Assembly (NCBI RefSeq): GCF_001667775.1
Contig: NZ_LZJI01000004.1
Span: forward strand, 1 to 62,282
Reading direction: 5' to 3'
DNA length: 62,282 nucleotides
Source: Mycobacterium sp. E1747
GTDB lineage: Bacteria > Actinomycetota > Actinomycetes > Mycobacteriales > Mycobacteriaceae
How positions within the stretch are numbered: position 1 is the first letter of the stretch; each line of letters opens with the position of its first letter. The notes beneath the pieces were generated by a model that was not told the origin of the DNA, searched no databases, and saw nothing but the letters and a program-made list of their open reading frames with translations. Made by a program: the position numbers and the translations under genes. This document shows, piece after piece, positions 9,328 through 19,814 of this stretch.

Positions 9328-10981
9328 ATCCGATGGCGGTGTAGCGCAGGTCGCCGAGACCGGCGGCGCCGAAATTGGCCAACGTGCTGCGCACGGCGAC
9401 GTCGCCAGGGGACTGCGTCAGCGGCAGGCTGAACCCCTCGGCCCAGATGAGCTTGTCGAGATCGTTGGCCAGCGCCCGCGCCTTGCCGGGGTCGAGCTCC
9501 TCGAGTGTCCGCTCGATCGCGTCGTCGATGTCGGGGCTGCCGATCTTGCCGAAGTTGCTCTCCCCGGTCGACAGGTAGATCTGGGTGAGCGCCGAAAGCG
9601 GGAACGCGTCTCCGAGCCAACCGAATTGGGCCATGTCGAAATCCCCGACGTTGATGTAGTTGGTGAAGAACCCGCTGCCCGAGCGGGCCACCAGGTCGAG
9701 CTTGACGCCGATCTGCGCCAGACTGTGCTGTGCGATCTGGGCGAACTGCCGGCTGCCCTGGGCGTCGTAGAACAGGTCGCGGATGACCAGCTGGCGGCCG
9801 TTCTTTTCGCGGAACTGGCCGTTGAGCTTCCACCCCAGCGCGTCCAGCTCCCGCCTGGCGGCGTCCGGGTCGTAGGGGACGGCCGCGCTGTTGTCCTGGT
9901 AGCCCTTCTGCCCCGCGACATAGATGTGGTTGCCCAACGCCACCGGGTCACTGGTGAGCCCGTATTGGACGACCTTGGCGATGGTGCGCCGGTCGATGCC
10001 CTTGGACACCGCGAGGCGCAACGCCTTGTCGGACAGGATGGACCCGGGCGCGCCGTTGAAGGTGAAATGGGACCACGCGGGTGCGGGGGCGCGCCGGATC
10101 GAGATTCCCTTCGTGCGTTCCGCGATGGTCAGCTGGTCGACGGTGCCGACACCGGACGCGTCGATGGTGTTGTTCTGCAGCGCGGGCAGTCGTGCGGCGT
10201 CATCGAGCACCAGGTAGGTGATGTTGTCTAGACGCGGGCGCGCGCCCCACCATTTTGGATTGCGGGACAACACGATTCGCTGTGTCGTGCGGTCAAGCGA
10301 CGTGACGATGAAGGGGCCGGCCGACGGGCCCGGCCCCAGGAGTTGGGCCTTGTTGAACGCCTCCGGGGTGGCCGTCATGCTCTTGGGGAACAGCATGCCG
10401 TTACCGGCGAACATGCCGCGCCACTCAGCATACGGCTTGGCGAAGGTGACCACGGCCTGCCGGTCATCGACGCCCCGGGTGACCGACGCGACGCGGTCGG
10501 CGCCGCTGGGGCCGGCGATCTCGAACGTCTTGTCGGTACCGCTCAACGCGTGGATCTGGCTGGCGATGTCTTCCCAGGTGATCGGCGTGCCGTCGGACCA
10601 GACGGCCCGGGGGTTGATGGTGTAGGTCACCACCTGCGGTGCGGTGCCGGTGAGTTCGACGCTGGTGAAGTAGTCGGTATCGACCGTGGTCGATCCGTCG
10701 GCACCGAGGATGAAAGCCCGCGGCAAGGTGGCCTTCATCATCGCGGCGACTTCGGCGGAGTTGCCGTCGATGTGCAGGACATTGAAGTTGGGCGGGAAGT
10801 CGCTCAGCGCGAGTCGCAGGCTGCCACCGTCTTGCAGCGTGGCCGGGTCCTGCGGGTTGATATCACTGGTGGTGCCGATCTGCGTGTTCTGGCCGGTCTG
10901 CGGCGCCAAGTTGATGGCCGGTGAGCATCCGGAGACGACAAGCGCCATCACGGCGAGCGCCGTCGTGACCCGCCTAGACAC
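9314..10981 (-). CDS. oppA: Periplasmic oligopeptide-binding lipoprotein OppA
   Basis: A 555-residue SBP family 5 protein that captures oligopeptides for the OppBCD permease. The GTG start at 10981 gives a signal sequence ending in a lipobox with Cys19 (VVSGC). The start overlaps the oppD stop by 8 bases, so translation is coupled. Conserved family features include [24 protein letters not shown] and [11 protein letters not shown]. The order oppB-oppC-oppD-oppA matches Rv1283c-Rv1280c. In M. tuberculosis this system has been linked to glutathione-type peptide uptake. Confidence 0.93.
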   Translation of the reverse strand: MSRRVTTALAVMALVVSGCSPAINLAPQTGQNTQIGTTSDINPQDPATLQDGGSLRLALSDFPPNFNVLHIDGNSAEVAAMMKATLPRAFILGADGSTTVDTDYFTSVELTGTAPQVVTYTINPRAVWSDGTPITWEDIASQIHALSGTDKTFEIAGPSGADRVASVTRGVDDRQAVVTFAKPYAEWRGMFAGNGMLFPKSMTATPEAFNKAQLLGPGPSAGPFIVTSLDRTTQRIVLSRNPKWWGARPRLDNITYLVLDDAARLPALQNNTIDASGVGTVDQLTIAERTKGISIRRAPAPAWSHFTFNGAPGSILSDKALRLAVSKGIDRRTIAKVVQYGLTSDPVALGNHIYVAGQKGYQDNSAAVPYDPDAARRELDALGWKLNGQFREKNGRQLVIRDLFYDAQGSRQFAQIAQHSLAQIGVKLDLVARSGSGFFTNYINVGDFDMAQFGWLGDAFPLSALTQIYLSTGESNFGKIGSPDIDDAIERTLEELDPGKARALANDLDKLIWAEGFSLPLTQSPGDVAVRSTLANFGAAGLGDLRYTAIGFMRG

Positions 10982-12812
10982 GCTTGCCCGGATTCGGTTG
11001 GGGCACGGCGCCCAGCAGCCGCCGGGTGTACTCGTGCTGCGGGTCGTCGAATACCTGCCTGCTGTCACCTTGTTCGACGATCGTGCCGGCATGCATCACC
11101 ACCACCTGGTGCGCGAGGTGTTTGACCACCGAAAGATCATGGGAAACGAAGAGATACGACAGGCCGAACCGCTCTTGCAGGTCGAGCAGCAGGTTGATGA
11201 TGCCCGCCTGGATCGAGACGTCAAGGGCGGAGACCGGCTCGTCGAGCGCCAGGATCTTCGGCTGGGTAGCCAGTGCCCGCGCGATGCCGATGCGCTGCTT
11301 CTGACCTCCGGAGAACTCGGCGGGGTACCGGGAGGCGTCGGCCCGGCGCAGCCCGACGATGTCGAGCAGCTCGGCGACGCGCGCGTTCGTCTCGTCCTTT
11401 CCGAATCCGTTGGCCGACAACGGTTCGGCAAGGAGCTCGAAGACGGGCAGCCGTGGATCCAGCGAGGCCACCGGGTCCTGGAACACCACCTGGATGTCGC
11501 GGCGCAACGACCGCCGGCGCGACGCGCTCAGGGTCGCGACGTCGGCGCCCAGGACTTCGATCGAGCCGGATTGCGGCGCAACGAGTTCCAGGATCTCGTG
11601 CAGTGTGGTCGACTTGCCGGAACCGGACTCGCCGACGATGCCCAAGGTACGGCCCTGCCGCAGCTCGAAGCTGACGCCGTCGACCGCGCGGACCTCACCG
11701 ACGGTGCGGCGCAACATCACGCCCTTCGTCAGCTGGAACGTCTTGACCAGATCGCGAACACGGACGACCACCGGCGAATCGCCGGCCGCCGCCCCCCGCG
11801 CGGAGGTGTTGACACCGTAGATCTCGGCGGCGGTGCGTCCGTTGACCTGGTCGGTGCGGATGCAGGCCGCCCGGTGATCCACACCGACCGGCAGCAACTC
11901 CGGTTCGGCCACGCGGCATTCGTCGATGGCCAGCGGGCAGCGCGGCGCGAACGGGCAGCCCGGCTCCAACCCCACCAACGACGGCGGCGCGCCGGGGATG
12001 GGCACCAACCGGGTGCCCTGCACCGCGTCGAGCCGCGGGACCGAGCCCAACAGCCCCACGGTGTAGGGCATCTGGCGATCGCGGTAAAGATCGTGCACCC
12101 CGGCGGATTCGACGACTCGGCCGGCGTACATCACCAGGGCCCGGTCGGCGAACTCGGCGACCACTCCCAGGTCGTGGGTGATGATCAGCACCCCGGCACC
12201 GGTGATGTCGCGTGCCGTCTTGAGCACCTCGAGGATCTGCGCCTGCACCGTGACGTCCAGCGCCGTGGTCGGTTCGTCGCAGATCAACAGGTCCGGATCG
12301 TTGGCGATCGCGATCGCGATGACCACCCGCTGGCGCTCACCACCGGACAGCTCGTGCGGAAACGCGCGGGCGCGCCGTTCCGGTTGCGCGATGCCGACGA
12401 GCTCGAGCAGTTCCACCGCGCGTCGGCGGGCGCCGTTCTTGCCCACGTTCGGCTGGTGGATCTCGATCGCTTCGGCGATCTGGTCGCCGACGGTGTAGAC
12501 GGGCGTCAGCGCCGACATCGGGTCCTGGAACACCATGCCGACGGTCTTGCCGCGGAATCGTGACATCGCGTCGTCGCCCAGGCCGAGCAACTCGGTGCCG
12601 TGCAAGCGCACCGAGCCGCGCACCCGCGCGTACTCGGGCAGCAGGCCCATCGCCGCCAGCGCAGAAACCGACTTGCCCGAGCCGGATTCGCCGACCATGG
12701 CCACGACTTCGCCGGGGGCGACGCTATAGCTGATGCCGCGCACCGCGGTCACCGGTTGGCCGTCCGTCGGGAAGGTGACGGCCAGGTCGGTAACGTCCAG
12801 CAGGGTGCTCAC
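10974..12812 (-). CDS. oppD: Oligopeptide ABC transporter ATPase OppD (two fused ATPase domains)
   Basis: A 612-residue protein with two complete ABC domains, an OppD-OppF fusion as in other mycobacteria. The first Walker A is GESGSGKS at residues 41-48, signature LSGGERQR near 158, and a C-terminal oligopeptide-transporter zinc-type motif ([10 protein letters not shown]). The second Walker A is GESGSGKST near 393 and signature FSGGQKQR near 503. It powers peptide uptake through OppB/OppC. It overlaps oppC by 4 bases upstream and oppA by 8 bases downstream. Confidence 0.94.
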   Translation of the reverse strand: MSTLLDVTDLAVTFPTDGQPVTAVRGISYSVAPGEVVAMVGESGSGKSVSALAAMGLLPEYARVRGSVRLHGTELLGLGDDAMSRFRGKTVGMVFQDPMSALTPVYTVGDQIAEAIEIHQPNVGKNGARRRAVELLELVGIAQPERRARAFPHELSGGERQRVVIAIAIANDPDLLICDEPTTALDVTVQAQILEVLKTARDITGAGVLIITHDLGVVAEFADRALVMYAGRVVESAGVHDLYRDRQMPYTVGLLGSVPRLDAVQGTRLVPIPGAPPSLVGLEPGCPFAPRCPLAIDECRVAEPELLPVGVDHRAACIRTDQVNGRTAAEIYGVNTSARGAAAGDSPVVVRVRDLVKTFQLTKGVMLRRTVGEVRAVDGVSFELRQGRTLGIVGESGSGKSTTLHEILELVAPQSGSIEVLGADVATLSASRRRSLRRDIQVVFQDPVASLDPRLPVFELLAEPLSANGFGKDETNARVAELLDIVGLRRADASRYPAEFSGGQKQRIGIARALATQPKILALDEPVSALDVSIQAGIINLLLDLQERFGLSYLFVSHDLSVVKHLAHQVVVMHAGTIVEQGDSRQVFDDPQHEYTRRLLGAVPQPNPGKRV

Positions 12813-13735
12813 CCGGCACCACCGCGCAACATGCCGCTGCCCGGGTCGAGCGCGTCGCGCAGGCCATCACCGGTCACATTGGCGCACACCAGGATCAACA
12901 CCAACACGCCCGCCGGGAACAGGAACACCCAAGGGAACGTCGTCGCCGACTGAGTGCCGTTGGCAATCAGCGTGCCCAGCGAGACGTCCGGCGGCTGGAT
13001 GCCGAAACCGAGGAAGCTGAGCCCGGTCTCGGCCAGGATGGCCGAGGCGACGTTGAGGGCGGCGTCGATGATCAGGATGGATGCCACGTTGGGCACCACG
13101 TGGCGCAGGATGATGCGGCGGCTGGACACGCCCATGTACCGTGCGGCCCTGATGAATTCACGTTCCCGCAAGCTCATGGTCATACCCCGCACCATGCGCG
13201 AGCTGATCATCCAGCCGAATCCGGCGAGCAGCAGGACCAGCATCAGGATGTTGGCCGAGCTCTTGGTTCGCGGTGTGATGATCGCGATGAGGATGAAGCT
13301 GGGCACCACCAACAGCAGGTCGACCAACCACATCAGCGCCCGGTCACGCCAGCCACCGAAGTAGCCCGCGATCGACCCGACGGTGGCGGCGATGCCGGTC
13401 GAGATGACGGCAACGCAGACACCGATCAGCATCGACTTCTGCATGCCCCGCAGGATTTGCGCCAGCAGGTCTTGGCCGAGCGCGTTGGTGCCCAACCAGT
13501 GCCGGGAATTCGGCGGTTGCAACAGCGCGTCGAAATCCAGGTCGTCATAGGAGTAGGGCAGCAGCGCCGGCAGCGCGTAGCAGCCGACGAACAGCAGTAC
13601 CAGCAGGGTCAGTGATGCGACCGCCAACCGGTTGCGCATGAACCTGCGCAGCACCAGCGTGCGGTGTGAGGTGAACTCCGCGGCCTTTGGCGTCGGAATC
13701 CCTTGGGCGCCATCGGCTTTTGCCTCAGCCGTCAT
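12809..13735 (-). CDS. oppC: Oligopeptide ABC transporter permease OppC
   Basis: A 308-residue inner-membrane permease. An N-terminal helix is followed by the DppC/OppC-type region with [13 protein letters not shown], and the EAA coupling loop is [23 protein letters not shown] in effect (about residue 200). The start ATG at 13735 lies inside the oppB stop (ATGA on the minus strand); the upstream open frame is a shadow of oppB. It pairs with OppB to form the translocation channel. Confidence 0.92.
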   Translation of the reverse strand: MTAEAKADGAQGIPTPKAAEFTSHRTLVLRRFMRNRLAVASLTLLVLLFVGCYALPALLPYSYDDLDFDALLQPPNSRHWLGTNALGQDLLAQILRGMQKSMLIGVCVAVISTGIAATVGSIAGYFGGWRDRALMWLVDLLLVVPSFILIAIITPRTKSSANILMLVLLLAGFGWMISSRMVRGMTMSLREREFIRAARYMGVSSRRIILRHVVPNVASILIIDAALNVASAILAETGLSFLGFGIQPPDVSLGTLIANGTQSATTFPWVFLFPAGVLVLILVCANVTGDGLRDALDPGSGMLRGGAG

Positions 13736-14709
13736 GACACCCGCACCCGCGGATCGAGGGCGGCGTAGAAGACGTCCGAGAGCAGGCCCGCCAGCAACAC
13801 CACCGTGCCGGAGAACAACGTGATCGCGGCGATGATGTAGGTGTCCTGCGTCGCGATGCCCTGCACCAGCCATTCGCCCATGCCGTGCCAGCCGAAGATC
13901 TTCTCCACGAACACCGCGCCGGTGACCAGCCCGGCGACCCCGTAGGCGAACAGCGTCGCCAGCGGGATCAGCGCCGTGCGCAGCCCGTGCTTCACCAGCG
14001 CGCGCCGGCGGGTGAGCCCCTTGGCGCGCGCGGTGCGAATGAAATCCTGGCCCAGGACGTCGAGCATCGCGTTGCGCTGATAACGGCTGTACCCGGCGGC
14101 CGCGGCCAACGTCAGCGTCAGCGTGGGCAGAACCAGATGTCGCAGCCGGTCCACCAGCTGGTGCCAGAAACCGCCGCCCACACCGGGCGAAGTTTCCCCG
14201 GTGTAGTCGAAAAGGTGCACGCCCAGAGCCCAGTTCACCCGCAGGGCGGCCAGGATCAATAAGTTGGCGATGACGAACGTCGGGGTGCTGAGCACCAGCA
14301 GGGCCACCATGGTGACGAGGCGGTCGCTGAGTCGGTACTGGCGGATGGCACCCCAGGCCCCGGCCGCGATGCCCAGGATGGTGCCCACCAGCGATCCGAC
14401 GACCAGGAGCCGCAGGGTGACCCCGACCCGGCGCCAGAGGGTGGCGCCGACGGGCTGCCCGGTGACGGTCTTGCCGAAGTCGCCGCGCACCGCGTGCGAG
14501 GCCCACTGCGCGTAGCGGATCGGTATCGGCTTGTCCAGGTTGAGGGAGCGAGCCTTGGCGTCGATGACGGATTGCGGTGGGCGCGGGCTGCGCTGCAACA
14601 GACTGTCCAGCGGTCTGAATGCCACCGACGTCAGGCAGAACGTCAGGAATGAGGCCAGGGCCAGCAGCACGACGTAGTTGAGCAACCGGCGCGCCAAGAA
14701 ACGGATCAT
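13732..14709 (-). CDS. oppB: Oligopeptide ABC transporter permease OppB
   Basis: A 325-residue permease from ATG 14709 (MIRFLARRLLNY, matching the known OppB N terminus). A GTG four codons upstream at 14721 is an alternative start. The EAA loop region reads DFIRTARAKGLTRRRALVKHG in part, and several membrane segments precede it. First gene of the opp operon; the operon promoter must lie in 14710-14876, the divergent interval shared with the carbonic anhydrase gene. Confidence 0.92.
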   Translation of the reverse strand: MIRFLARRLLNYVVLLALASFLTFCLTSVAFRPLDSLLQRSPRPPQSVIDAKARSLNLDKPIPIRYAQWASHAVRGDFGKTVTGQPVGATLWRRVGVTLRLLVVGSLVGTILGIAAGAWGAIRQYRLSDRLVTMVALLVLSTPTFVIANLLILAALRVNWALGVHLFDYTGETSPGVGGGFWHQLVDRLRHLVLPTLTLTLAAAAGYSRYQRNAMLDVLGQDFIRTARAKGLTRRRALVKHGLRTALIPLATLFAYGVAGLVTGAVFVEKIFGWHGMGEWLVQGIATQDTYIIAAITLFSGTVVLLAGLLSDVFYAALDPRVRVS

Positions 14710-14876
14710 CCCCAACCGCACCGCCCGTCTCGCATTGGGACAGGTTAACGAGCCCGGCCCGTACCGGCCCGCTGCGCCGACCGAATCTTATGATCCGGCT
14801 GATTTTCATGGGTCAATATTCGGTGGCCCGGTGTTAACCTCCACCGCGGTGCTGCGACACTCCCGAGGAGGCTGAC

Positions 14877-15368
14877 GTGACGGTTACCGAGGATTACCTG
14901 GCCAACAACGCGCAATACGCCAGCACATTTCACGGCCCGCTGCCGCTGCCGCCGGCCAAACACGTCGCGGTCGTCGCCTGCATGGACGCCCGCCTCGACG
15001 TCTACCGCGCCCTCGGCCTCAAGGAGGGCGAGGCGCACGTCATCCGCAACGCCGGCGGAGTTGCCACCGACGATGTCATCCGCTCGCTGGCCATCAGTCA
15101 GCGATTACTGGGCACGCGGGAGATCATCCTGATCCACCACACCGACTGCGGGATGCTCACCTTCACCGACGACGACTTCAAGCGCGCCATTCAGGACGAG
15201 ACCGGCGTCAAGCCGGCGTGGGCGGCCGAAGCCTTCCCCGACGTCGCCGAGGACGTCCGGCAGTCGTTGCGCCGCATCGAGAACAGCCCGTTCGTCACCA
15301 AGCACGAGTCCGCGCGCGGATTCGTCTTCGACGTCGCCACGGGAAAACTCGAGGAAGTCAAGCCCTAA
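14877..15368 (+). CDS. canA: Beta-class carbonic anhydrase (CanA, Rv1284-like)
   Basis: A 163-residue beta-carbonic anhydrase that interconverts CO2 and bicarbonate. Zinc ligands are visible: Cys35, Asp37 and Arg39 (ACMDAR), then His88 and Cys91 (HHTDCGM). The GTG start at 14877 follows a GAGGAG-type ribosome site. The gene stands just upstream of cysD and cysNC as in M. tuberculosis. The length equals the Rv1284 protein. Confidence 0.93.
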   Translation: MTVTEDYLANNAQYASTFHGPLPLPPAKHVAVVACMDARLDVYRALGLKEGEAHVIRNAGGVATDDVIRSLAISQRLLGTREIILIHHTDCGMLTFTDDDFKRAIQDETGVKPAWAAEAFPDVAEDVRQSLRRIENSPFVTKHESARGFVFDVATGKLEEVKP

Positions 15369-15371
15369 CGC

Positions 15372-15551
15372 TCAGCCGACCTTGTAGGTGGCGAGCGCCT
15401 TCGCCAGGAGCCTGCCCTGCGCGTCGACGATCTCGGACGATCTCGGCCCCGCAGTTGACCAGTGACCGGCCGCGCCGCAATCCCGGCCCACGCCGATGAC
15501 GTCGGTCGCCCGCGCCGGCGCCGTGAGCGGCGCCCACTTGACAACCGTCAC
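15372..15551 (-). pseudogene. Remnant of a hotdog-fold (PaaI-like) thioesterase, 3' end with frameshifts
   Basis: Read on the minus strand, this stretch gives pieces of a thioesterase C terminus: VKWAPLTAPARATDVIGVG in one frame, RGRSLVNCGAEIV in another, then VDAQGRLLAKALATYKVG and a stop in the first frame again. A 10-bp tandem duplication (gacgatctcg at 15426-15435 and 15436-15445 on the plus strand) explains the second frame change. The 5' two-thirds of the gene are missing. It fills most of the canA-cysD gap. The family identification is by eye and could be wrong in detail. Confidence 0.55.
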
Positions 15552-15621
15552 CCTGAGCTGATGCTATGAACGGCAAAGCTGCCAAACTTGACCGACTCTG
15601 CCAGGTTTAACCGAGGAAGCC

Positions 15622-16551
15622 ATGACCACCGATCTGAAGGCGGGCCCCGCCGCCGGCCAGTACGAGTTGAGCCACCTGCGCTCGCTGGAGGCCGAGGCGA
15701 TCCACATCATCCGGGAGGTGGCCGCCGAGTTCGAGCGGCCCGTGCTGTTGTTCTCCGGCGGCAAGGACTCCATCGTCATGCTGCACCTGGCGCTGCGGGC
15801 GTTCCGGCCCGGGCGGTTGCCGTTCCCGGTGATGCACGTCGACACCGGGCACAACTTCGACGAGGTGATCGCGACGCGCGACGAGCTGGTCGCGGAGCAC
15901 GGGGTGCGCCTGGTGATCGCCTCGGTCCAGGAGGACATCGACGCCGGCCGCGTCGTCGAGCCGAAGCAGGGGCGCAACTCCATCCAGACCGTGACGCTGC
16001 TGCGCGCCATCCGGGAGAACAAGTTCGACGCGGCGTTCGGCGGAGCCCGCCGCGACGAGGAGAAGGCGCGCGCCAAGGAGCGGGTGTTCAGCTTCCGCGA
16101 CGAGTTCGGCCAGTGGGACCCGAAGGCGCAGCGCCCCGAACTGTGGAACCTCTACAACGGGCGGCACCACAAGGGCGAGCACATCCGCGCCTTCCCGCTG
16201 TCCAATTGGACCGAGTTCGACATCTGGTCCTACATCGGCGCGGAGAACATCGCGCTGCCCTCGATCTATTACGCCCACCAGCGCAAGGTGTTTCGCCGTG
16301 ACGGCATGCTGTTGGCGGTCGACCGGCACATGCAACCGCGCGACGACGAGCCGGTGTTCGAAGCAACCGTGCGGTTTCGCACCGTCGGCGACGTCACCTG
16401 CACCGGATGCGTGGAGTCGGAGGCCTCGACGGTGGAGGAGGTCATCGCCGAGACCGCGGTGTCCCGGCTGACCGAACGCGGCGCGACCCGGGCCGACGAC
16501 CGGATCTCGGAGGCCGGGATGGAAGACCGCAAACGGCAGGGGTATTTCTGA
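15622..16551 (+). CDS. cysD: Sulfate adenylyltransferase subunit 2 CysD
   Basis: A 309-residue ATP sulfurylase small subunit, which makes adenosine 5'-phosphosulfate from ATP and sulfate. The PP-loop SGGKDS is at residues 45-50, followed by HVDTGHNF and the conserved GGARRDEEKARAKER region. Ribosome site GAGGAAG precedes ATG 15622. The TGA overlaps the ATG of cysNC by one base, so the two subunits are translated in a coupled way. In M. tuberculosis this operon responds to sulfur limitation and oxidative stress. Confidence 0.95.
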   Translation: MTTDLKAGPAAGQYELSHLRSLEAEAIHIIREVAAEFERPVLLFSGGKDSIVMLHLALRAFRPGRLPFPVMHVDTGHNFDEVIATRDELVAEHGVRLVIASVQEDIDAGRVVEPKQGRNSIQTVTLLRAIRENKFDAAFGGARRDEEKARAKERVFSFRDEFGQWDPKAQRPELWNLYNGRHHKGEHIRAFPLSNWTEFDIWSYIGAENIALPSIYYAHQRKVFRRDGMLLAVDRHMQPRDDEPVFEATVRFRTVGDVTCTGCVESEASTVEEVIAETAVSRLTERGATRADDRISEAGMEDRKRQGYF

Positions 16552-18401
16552 TGGCCACACCGACCACGCTGCTTCGCCTCGCCACCGCGGGTTCCGTCGA
16601 CGACGGCAAGTCCACGCTGATCGGCCGCCTGCTCTACGACTCGAAGGCCGTCATGGAGGACCAGTGGGCGGCGGTGGAGCAGACGTCCAAGGAGCGCGGC
16701 CACGACTACACCGACCTGGCGCTGGTCACCGACGGCTTGCGCGCCGAGCGCGAGCAGGGCATCACGATCGACGTCGCCTACCGCTATTTCGCCACGCCCA
16801 AGCGGAAATTCATCATCGCCGACACCCCGGGCCACATCCAGTACACCCGCAACATGGTCACCGGCGCGTCAACCGCCCAGCTGGTAATCGTGCTCGTCGA
16901 CGCCCGGCACGGTCTGCTCGAGCAGTCCCGCCGGCACGCCTTCCTGGCCTCGCTGCTGGGCATCCAGCACATCGTTCTGGCCGTCAACAAGATGGACCTC
17001 ATCGGCTGGGACAGAGAAAAATTCGAGGCCATCCGCGACGAATTCCACGCCTTCGCCGCGCGCCTGGATGTGCACGACGTGGCCACCATCCCGATGTCCG
17101 CGTTGCACGGTGACAACGTGGTGACCAAGTCCGACCAGACGCCCTGGTACGAGGGCCCGGCGCTGCTGTCGCACCTGGAGGAGGTCTACATCGCCGGCGA
17201 CCGCAACCTGGTCGACGTGCGGTTCCCCGTCCAGTACGTCATCCGGCCGCACACCCGCGAGCATCAGGATCACCGCAGCTACGCGGGCACCGTGGCCAGC
17301 GGGGTCATGCGCCCGGGCGACGAAGTCGTCGTTCTGCCGATCGGCAAGACCACCCGGATCACCGCCATCGACGGGCCGAATGGTCCAGTGCAGGAAGCGT
17401 TTCCACCGATGGCGGTATCCATCAGCCTGGCCGACGAGATCGACATCTCGCGCGGTGATCTGATTGCCCGCACCAACAACCATCCCCGGGTCACCCAGGA
17501 ATTCGACGCGACCGTGTGCTGGATGGCCGACGACGCGACGCTGGAGCCCGGCCGGGACTACGTCATCAAACACACCACCCGCACCACCCGCACGAGGGTG
17601 ACCGGGCTGGACTACCGGCTCGACGTGAACACACTGCACCGCGACAAGGCCGCAACGGCGTTGCAGCTCAACGAACTTGGCCGGATCTCATTGCGCACCC
17701 AGGTGCCGCTGCTGCTCGACGAGTACACCCGCAATGCCAGCACCGGATCGTTCATCCTCATCGACCCGCACACCAACGGCACCGTGGCGGCGGGCATGGT
17801 GCTGCGCGACGTGTCGACGCAGACGGCAAGCCCGAACACCGTGCGGCACGAGTCATCGGCCGTGGCCGAAGCCCGGCCGCGGGGCAAGACGGTCTGGTTC
17901 ACCGGGCTCTCCGGTTCCGGCAAATCGTCGGTGGCCATGCTCGTCGAGCAGAAGCTCCTCGAAAAGGGCGTCCTCGCTTACGTTCTCGATGGCGACAATC
18001 TGCGCCATGGCTTGAACGCCGACCTGGGATTCAGCATGGCCGATCGCGCCGAGAACCTGCGCCGGCTGGCGCACGTGGCGGCGCTGCTCGCCGACTGCGG
18101 CAACATCGTGCTGGTACCGGCGATCAGCCCGCTGGCCGAGCAACGCGAGATGGCTCGTAATGTGCACGCCGCAGCGGGGTTCGACTTCATCGAGGTGTTC
18201 TGCGACACCCCGATCGACGAATGCGAGCAGCGTGATCCCAAGGGGCTGTACGCCAGGGCCCGGGCGGGCGAGATCGCACACTTCACCGGTATCGACAGCC
18301 CGTATCAACCGCCGGCGAATCCCGACCTGCGGCTTACCCCGGAGCTCAGCGTCGAGGAGCAGGCGCAGAGCATCGTCGAACTGCTCGAATCGCGCGCATA
18401 G
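16551..18401 (+). CDS. cysN: Bifunctional sulfate adenylyltransferase GTPase subunit / APS kinase CysNC
   Basis: A 616-residue fusion. The N-terminal half is an EF-Tu-like GTPase that drives ATP sulfurylase: G1 GSVDDGKST at residues 14-22, DTPGH, and NKMD. The C-terminal part from about residue 440 is an APS kinase (CysC) with its own P-loop GLSGSGKSS near 453-461 and the DGDNLRHGLN motif, producing PAPS. Start ATG 16551 overlaps the cysD stop. The fusion is usual in mycobacteria. Confidence 0.95.
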   Translation: MATPTTLLRLATAGSVDDGKSTLIGRLLYDSKAVMEDQWAAVEQTSKERGHDYTDLALVTDGLRAEREQGITIDVAYRYFATPKRKFIIADTPGHIQYTRNMVTGASTAQLVIVLVDARHGLLEQSRRHAFLASLLGIQHIVLAVNKMDLIGWDREKFEAIRDEFHAFAARLDVHDVATIPMSALHGDNVVTKSDQTPWYEGPALLSHLEEVYIAGDRNLVDVRFPVQYVIRPHTREHQDHRSYAGTVASGVMRPGDEVVVLPIGKTTRITAIDGPNGPVQEAFPPMAVSISLADEIDISRGDLIARTNNHPRVTQEFDATVCWMADDATLEPGRDYVIKHTTRTTRTRVTGLDYRLDVNTLHRDKAATALQLNELGRISLRTQVPLLLDEYTRNASTGSFILIDPHTNGTVAAGMVLRDVSTQTASPNTVRHESSAVAEARPRGKTVWFTGLSGSGKSSVAMLVEQKLLEKGVLAYVLDGDNLRHGLNADLGFSMADRAENLRRLAHVAALLADCGNIVLVPAISPLAEQREMARNVHAAAGFDFIEVFCDTPIDECEQRDPKGLYARARAGEIAHFTGIDSPYQPPANPDLRLTPELSVEEQAQSIVELLESRA

Positions 18402-18448
18402 CGCACGGCTGCCACTGATTGCCGCCGCCGGGTGGCACAATCCTCAGA

Positions 18449-18934
18449 GTGCGCATGTCGGCGAAGGCGGAGTACGCGGTACGGGCCATGGTCCAGCTCG
18501 CCACGGTCCCCGACGGGACGTTGGTGAAGACCGACGACTTGGCCCAGGCGCAGGGCATCCCGCCACAGTTCCTCGTCGACATCCTGACCAATCTGCGTAC
18601 CGACCGGCTGGTGCGAAGCCATCGGGGCCGCGAAGGCGGCTACGAACTGGCCCGGCCGGGCAACGAGATCAGCATCGCCGACGTGCTGCGCTGCATCGAT
18701 GGGCCGCTCGCGAGCGTGCGCGACATCGGCCTGGGGGACCTGCCCTACTCGGGGCCCACCGCGGCGCTCACTGACGTGTGGCGGGCGCTGCGCGCCAGCA
18801 TGCGCTCGGTGCTGGAGGAGACGACGCTGGCCGACGTCGCCGCCAACGCGTTGCCGAAGCACGTCGCGCAGTTCGCCGACGACTACCGGACACAGGAAAG
18901 TGTGCGGCACGGCACGCCCCGCGCCGGCGAATGA
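18449..18934 (+). CDS. Rrf2-family transcriptional regulator (Rv1287-like)
   Basis: A 161-residue Rrf2 protein: [14 protein letters not shown] at the start, a winged helix with [11 protein letters not shown] and the wing [15 protein letters not shown]. The three clustered cysteines that bind an Fe-S cluster in IscR are absent; a single Cys sits in LRCIDG. The GTG start at 18449 follows a CACAAT box (18436-18441) by 7 bases, so the transcript may be leaderless; ATG 18455 is an alternative start. Its place directly after cysNC suggests it controls sulfur or redox genes, which is inference. Confidence 0.87.
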   Translation: MRMSAKAEYAVRAMVQLATVPDGTLVKTDDLAQAQGIPPQFLVDILTNLRTDRLVRSHRGREGGYELARPGNEISIADVLRCIDGPLASVRDIGLGDLPYSGPTAALTDVWRALRASMRSVLEETTLADVAANALPKHVAQFADDYRTQESVRHGTPRAGE

Positions 18935-18937
18935 GCG

Positions 18938-19342
18938 CTACCGCTGGCCGCCCGACCCGTACGGGCGGGTGAGGATCTCCATGGCATGGCCCGAGGGGTC
19001 CAAAAAGTACACCCCGCGCCCGCCGTCGTTGTGGTTGATCTCGCCGGGCCGGTTGGCGCCGGGGTCCGCCCAGTGCTGCAGGCCTCGTGACTGGATCTTT
19101 GCGTAGATGGTGTCGAAGTCCTCTTCGGACACCAGGAAGGCGTAATGCTGCCGCGGGATCTCCGCGCCGTCGGGAGCGTCCGCATAGTCCAGGTTGGCGC
19201 CGTGCTCGAGTTGGACAACCATGAAGTGGCCGAATGGTTTTGGGCTGGGCAGGCCAAACAATTCGGCGAGAAACTCCGCGGATTCCCGCTTGTCGCGGGA
19301 GGCGACGATGGTGTGGTTGAAACTGATGGACATGGACTCCAT
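18938..19342 (-). CDS. VOC (glyoxalase/bleomycin resistance-like) family protein
   Basis: A 134-residue single VOC module with the paired beta-alpha-beta-beta-beta units. It begins FNHTIVASRDKRESAEF and ends with YFLDPSGHAMEIL, where the His and Glu are typical metal ligands. ATG 19333 (MSISFNH) is an alternative start three codons in. It is the second gene of a two-gene minus-strand unit with the neighbouring VOC gene, one base apart. Substrate unknown. Confidence 0.83.
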   Translation of the reverse strand: MESMSISFNHTIVASRDKRESAEFLAELFGLPSPKPFGHFMVVQLEHGANLDYADAPDGAEIPRQHYAFLVSEEDFDTIYAKIQSRGLQHWADPGANRPGEINHNDGGRGVYFLDPSGHAMEILTRPYGSGGQR

Positions 19343-19343
19343 C

Positions 19344-19766
19344 CTATTTCGGCGCGGTGAGCTCCAGGGCGATGTTATCGGGGTCGCGGAACTGCAGGAT
19401 GTAAGACGGGCCGATGTCTTTCACCGGCTCGTGCGCAATGCTCAGTTCGTCGAGATACGCTGCCGCGGAGTCCAATTCGTCCTTGGTGGCGACTCGGAAC
19501 GCGATGTGGTCGAGCCCGGCGCGATCCTCGTGGAAGCGGTCGGTCGCAACCGGCCGCAGCCCGAGCAGCGTGCCGCCGAGGTCGTAGATCACGCCACCGA
19601 ACAGAAAGCTCAGCTGTTTGCGGGTGGCTTCGTCGGCGTTGTCGGGCACCTCCAGCAGCACCGGCCAACCGAACACGCTCTCGTAGAACTGCCGGGATCG
19701 CTCGATATCGGTGACGGTGAGGCGAACGTGCGCGATGGAACTGCTGGTGAAACCCATCTGCTCCAT
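19344..19766 (-). CDS. VOC (glyoxalase/dioxygenase-like) family protein
   Basis: A 140-residue VOC protein with SIAHVRLTVTDIERSRQFY at the start, LDHIAFRV in the middle and LQFRDPDNIALEL near the end, giving His and Glu metal ligands. It differs strongly in sequence from the adjacent VOC protein, so the pair is probably not a recent duplication. It is first in the two-gene unit and is divergent from the LLM oxidoreductase gene. Substrate cannot be told from sequence. Confidence 0.83.
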   Translation of the reverse strand: MEQMGFTSSSIAHVRLTVTDIERSRQFYESVFGWPVLLEVPDNADEATRKQLSFLFGGVIYDLGGTLLGLRPVATDRFHEDRAGLDHIAFRVATKDELDSAAAYLDELSIAHEPVKDIGPSYILQFRDPDNIALELTAPK

Positions 19767-19814
19767 GCTGCCACTAGCGCCACCGAGGGTTGATCGTCAT
19801 GCCAGAATCGCCGC

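Noticed and set aside
10686..12563. 625-codon plus-strand frame opposite oppD
   Set aside because: It mirrors oppD codons and has shadow composition. OppD on the minus strand has both ATPase domains intact.
13736..14809. Apparent long N-terminal extension of OppC
   Set aside because: The open frame merely continues through oppB in another frame. The ATGA junction and family length set the start at 13735.
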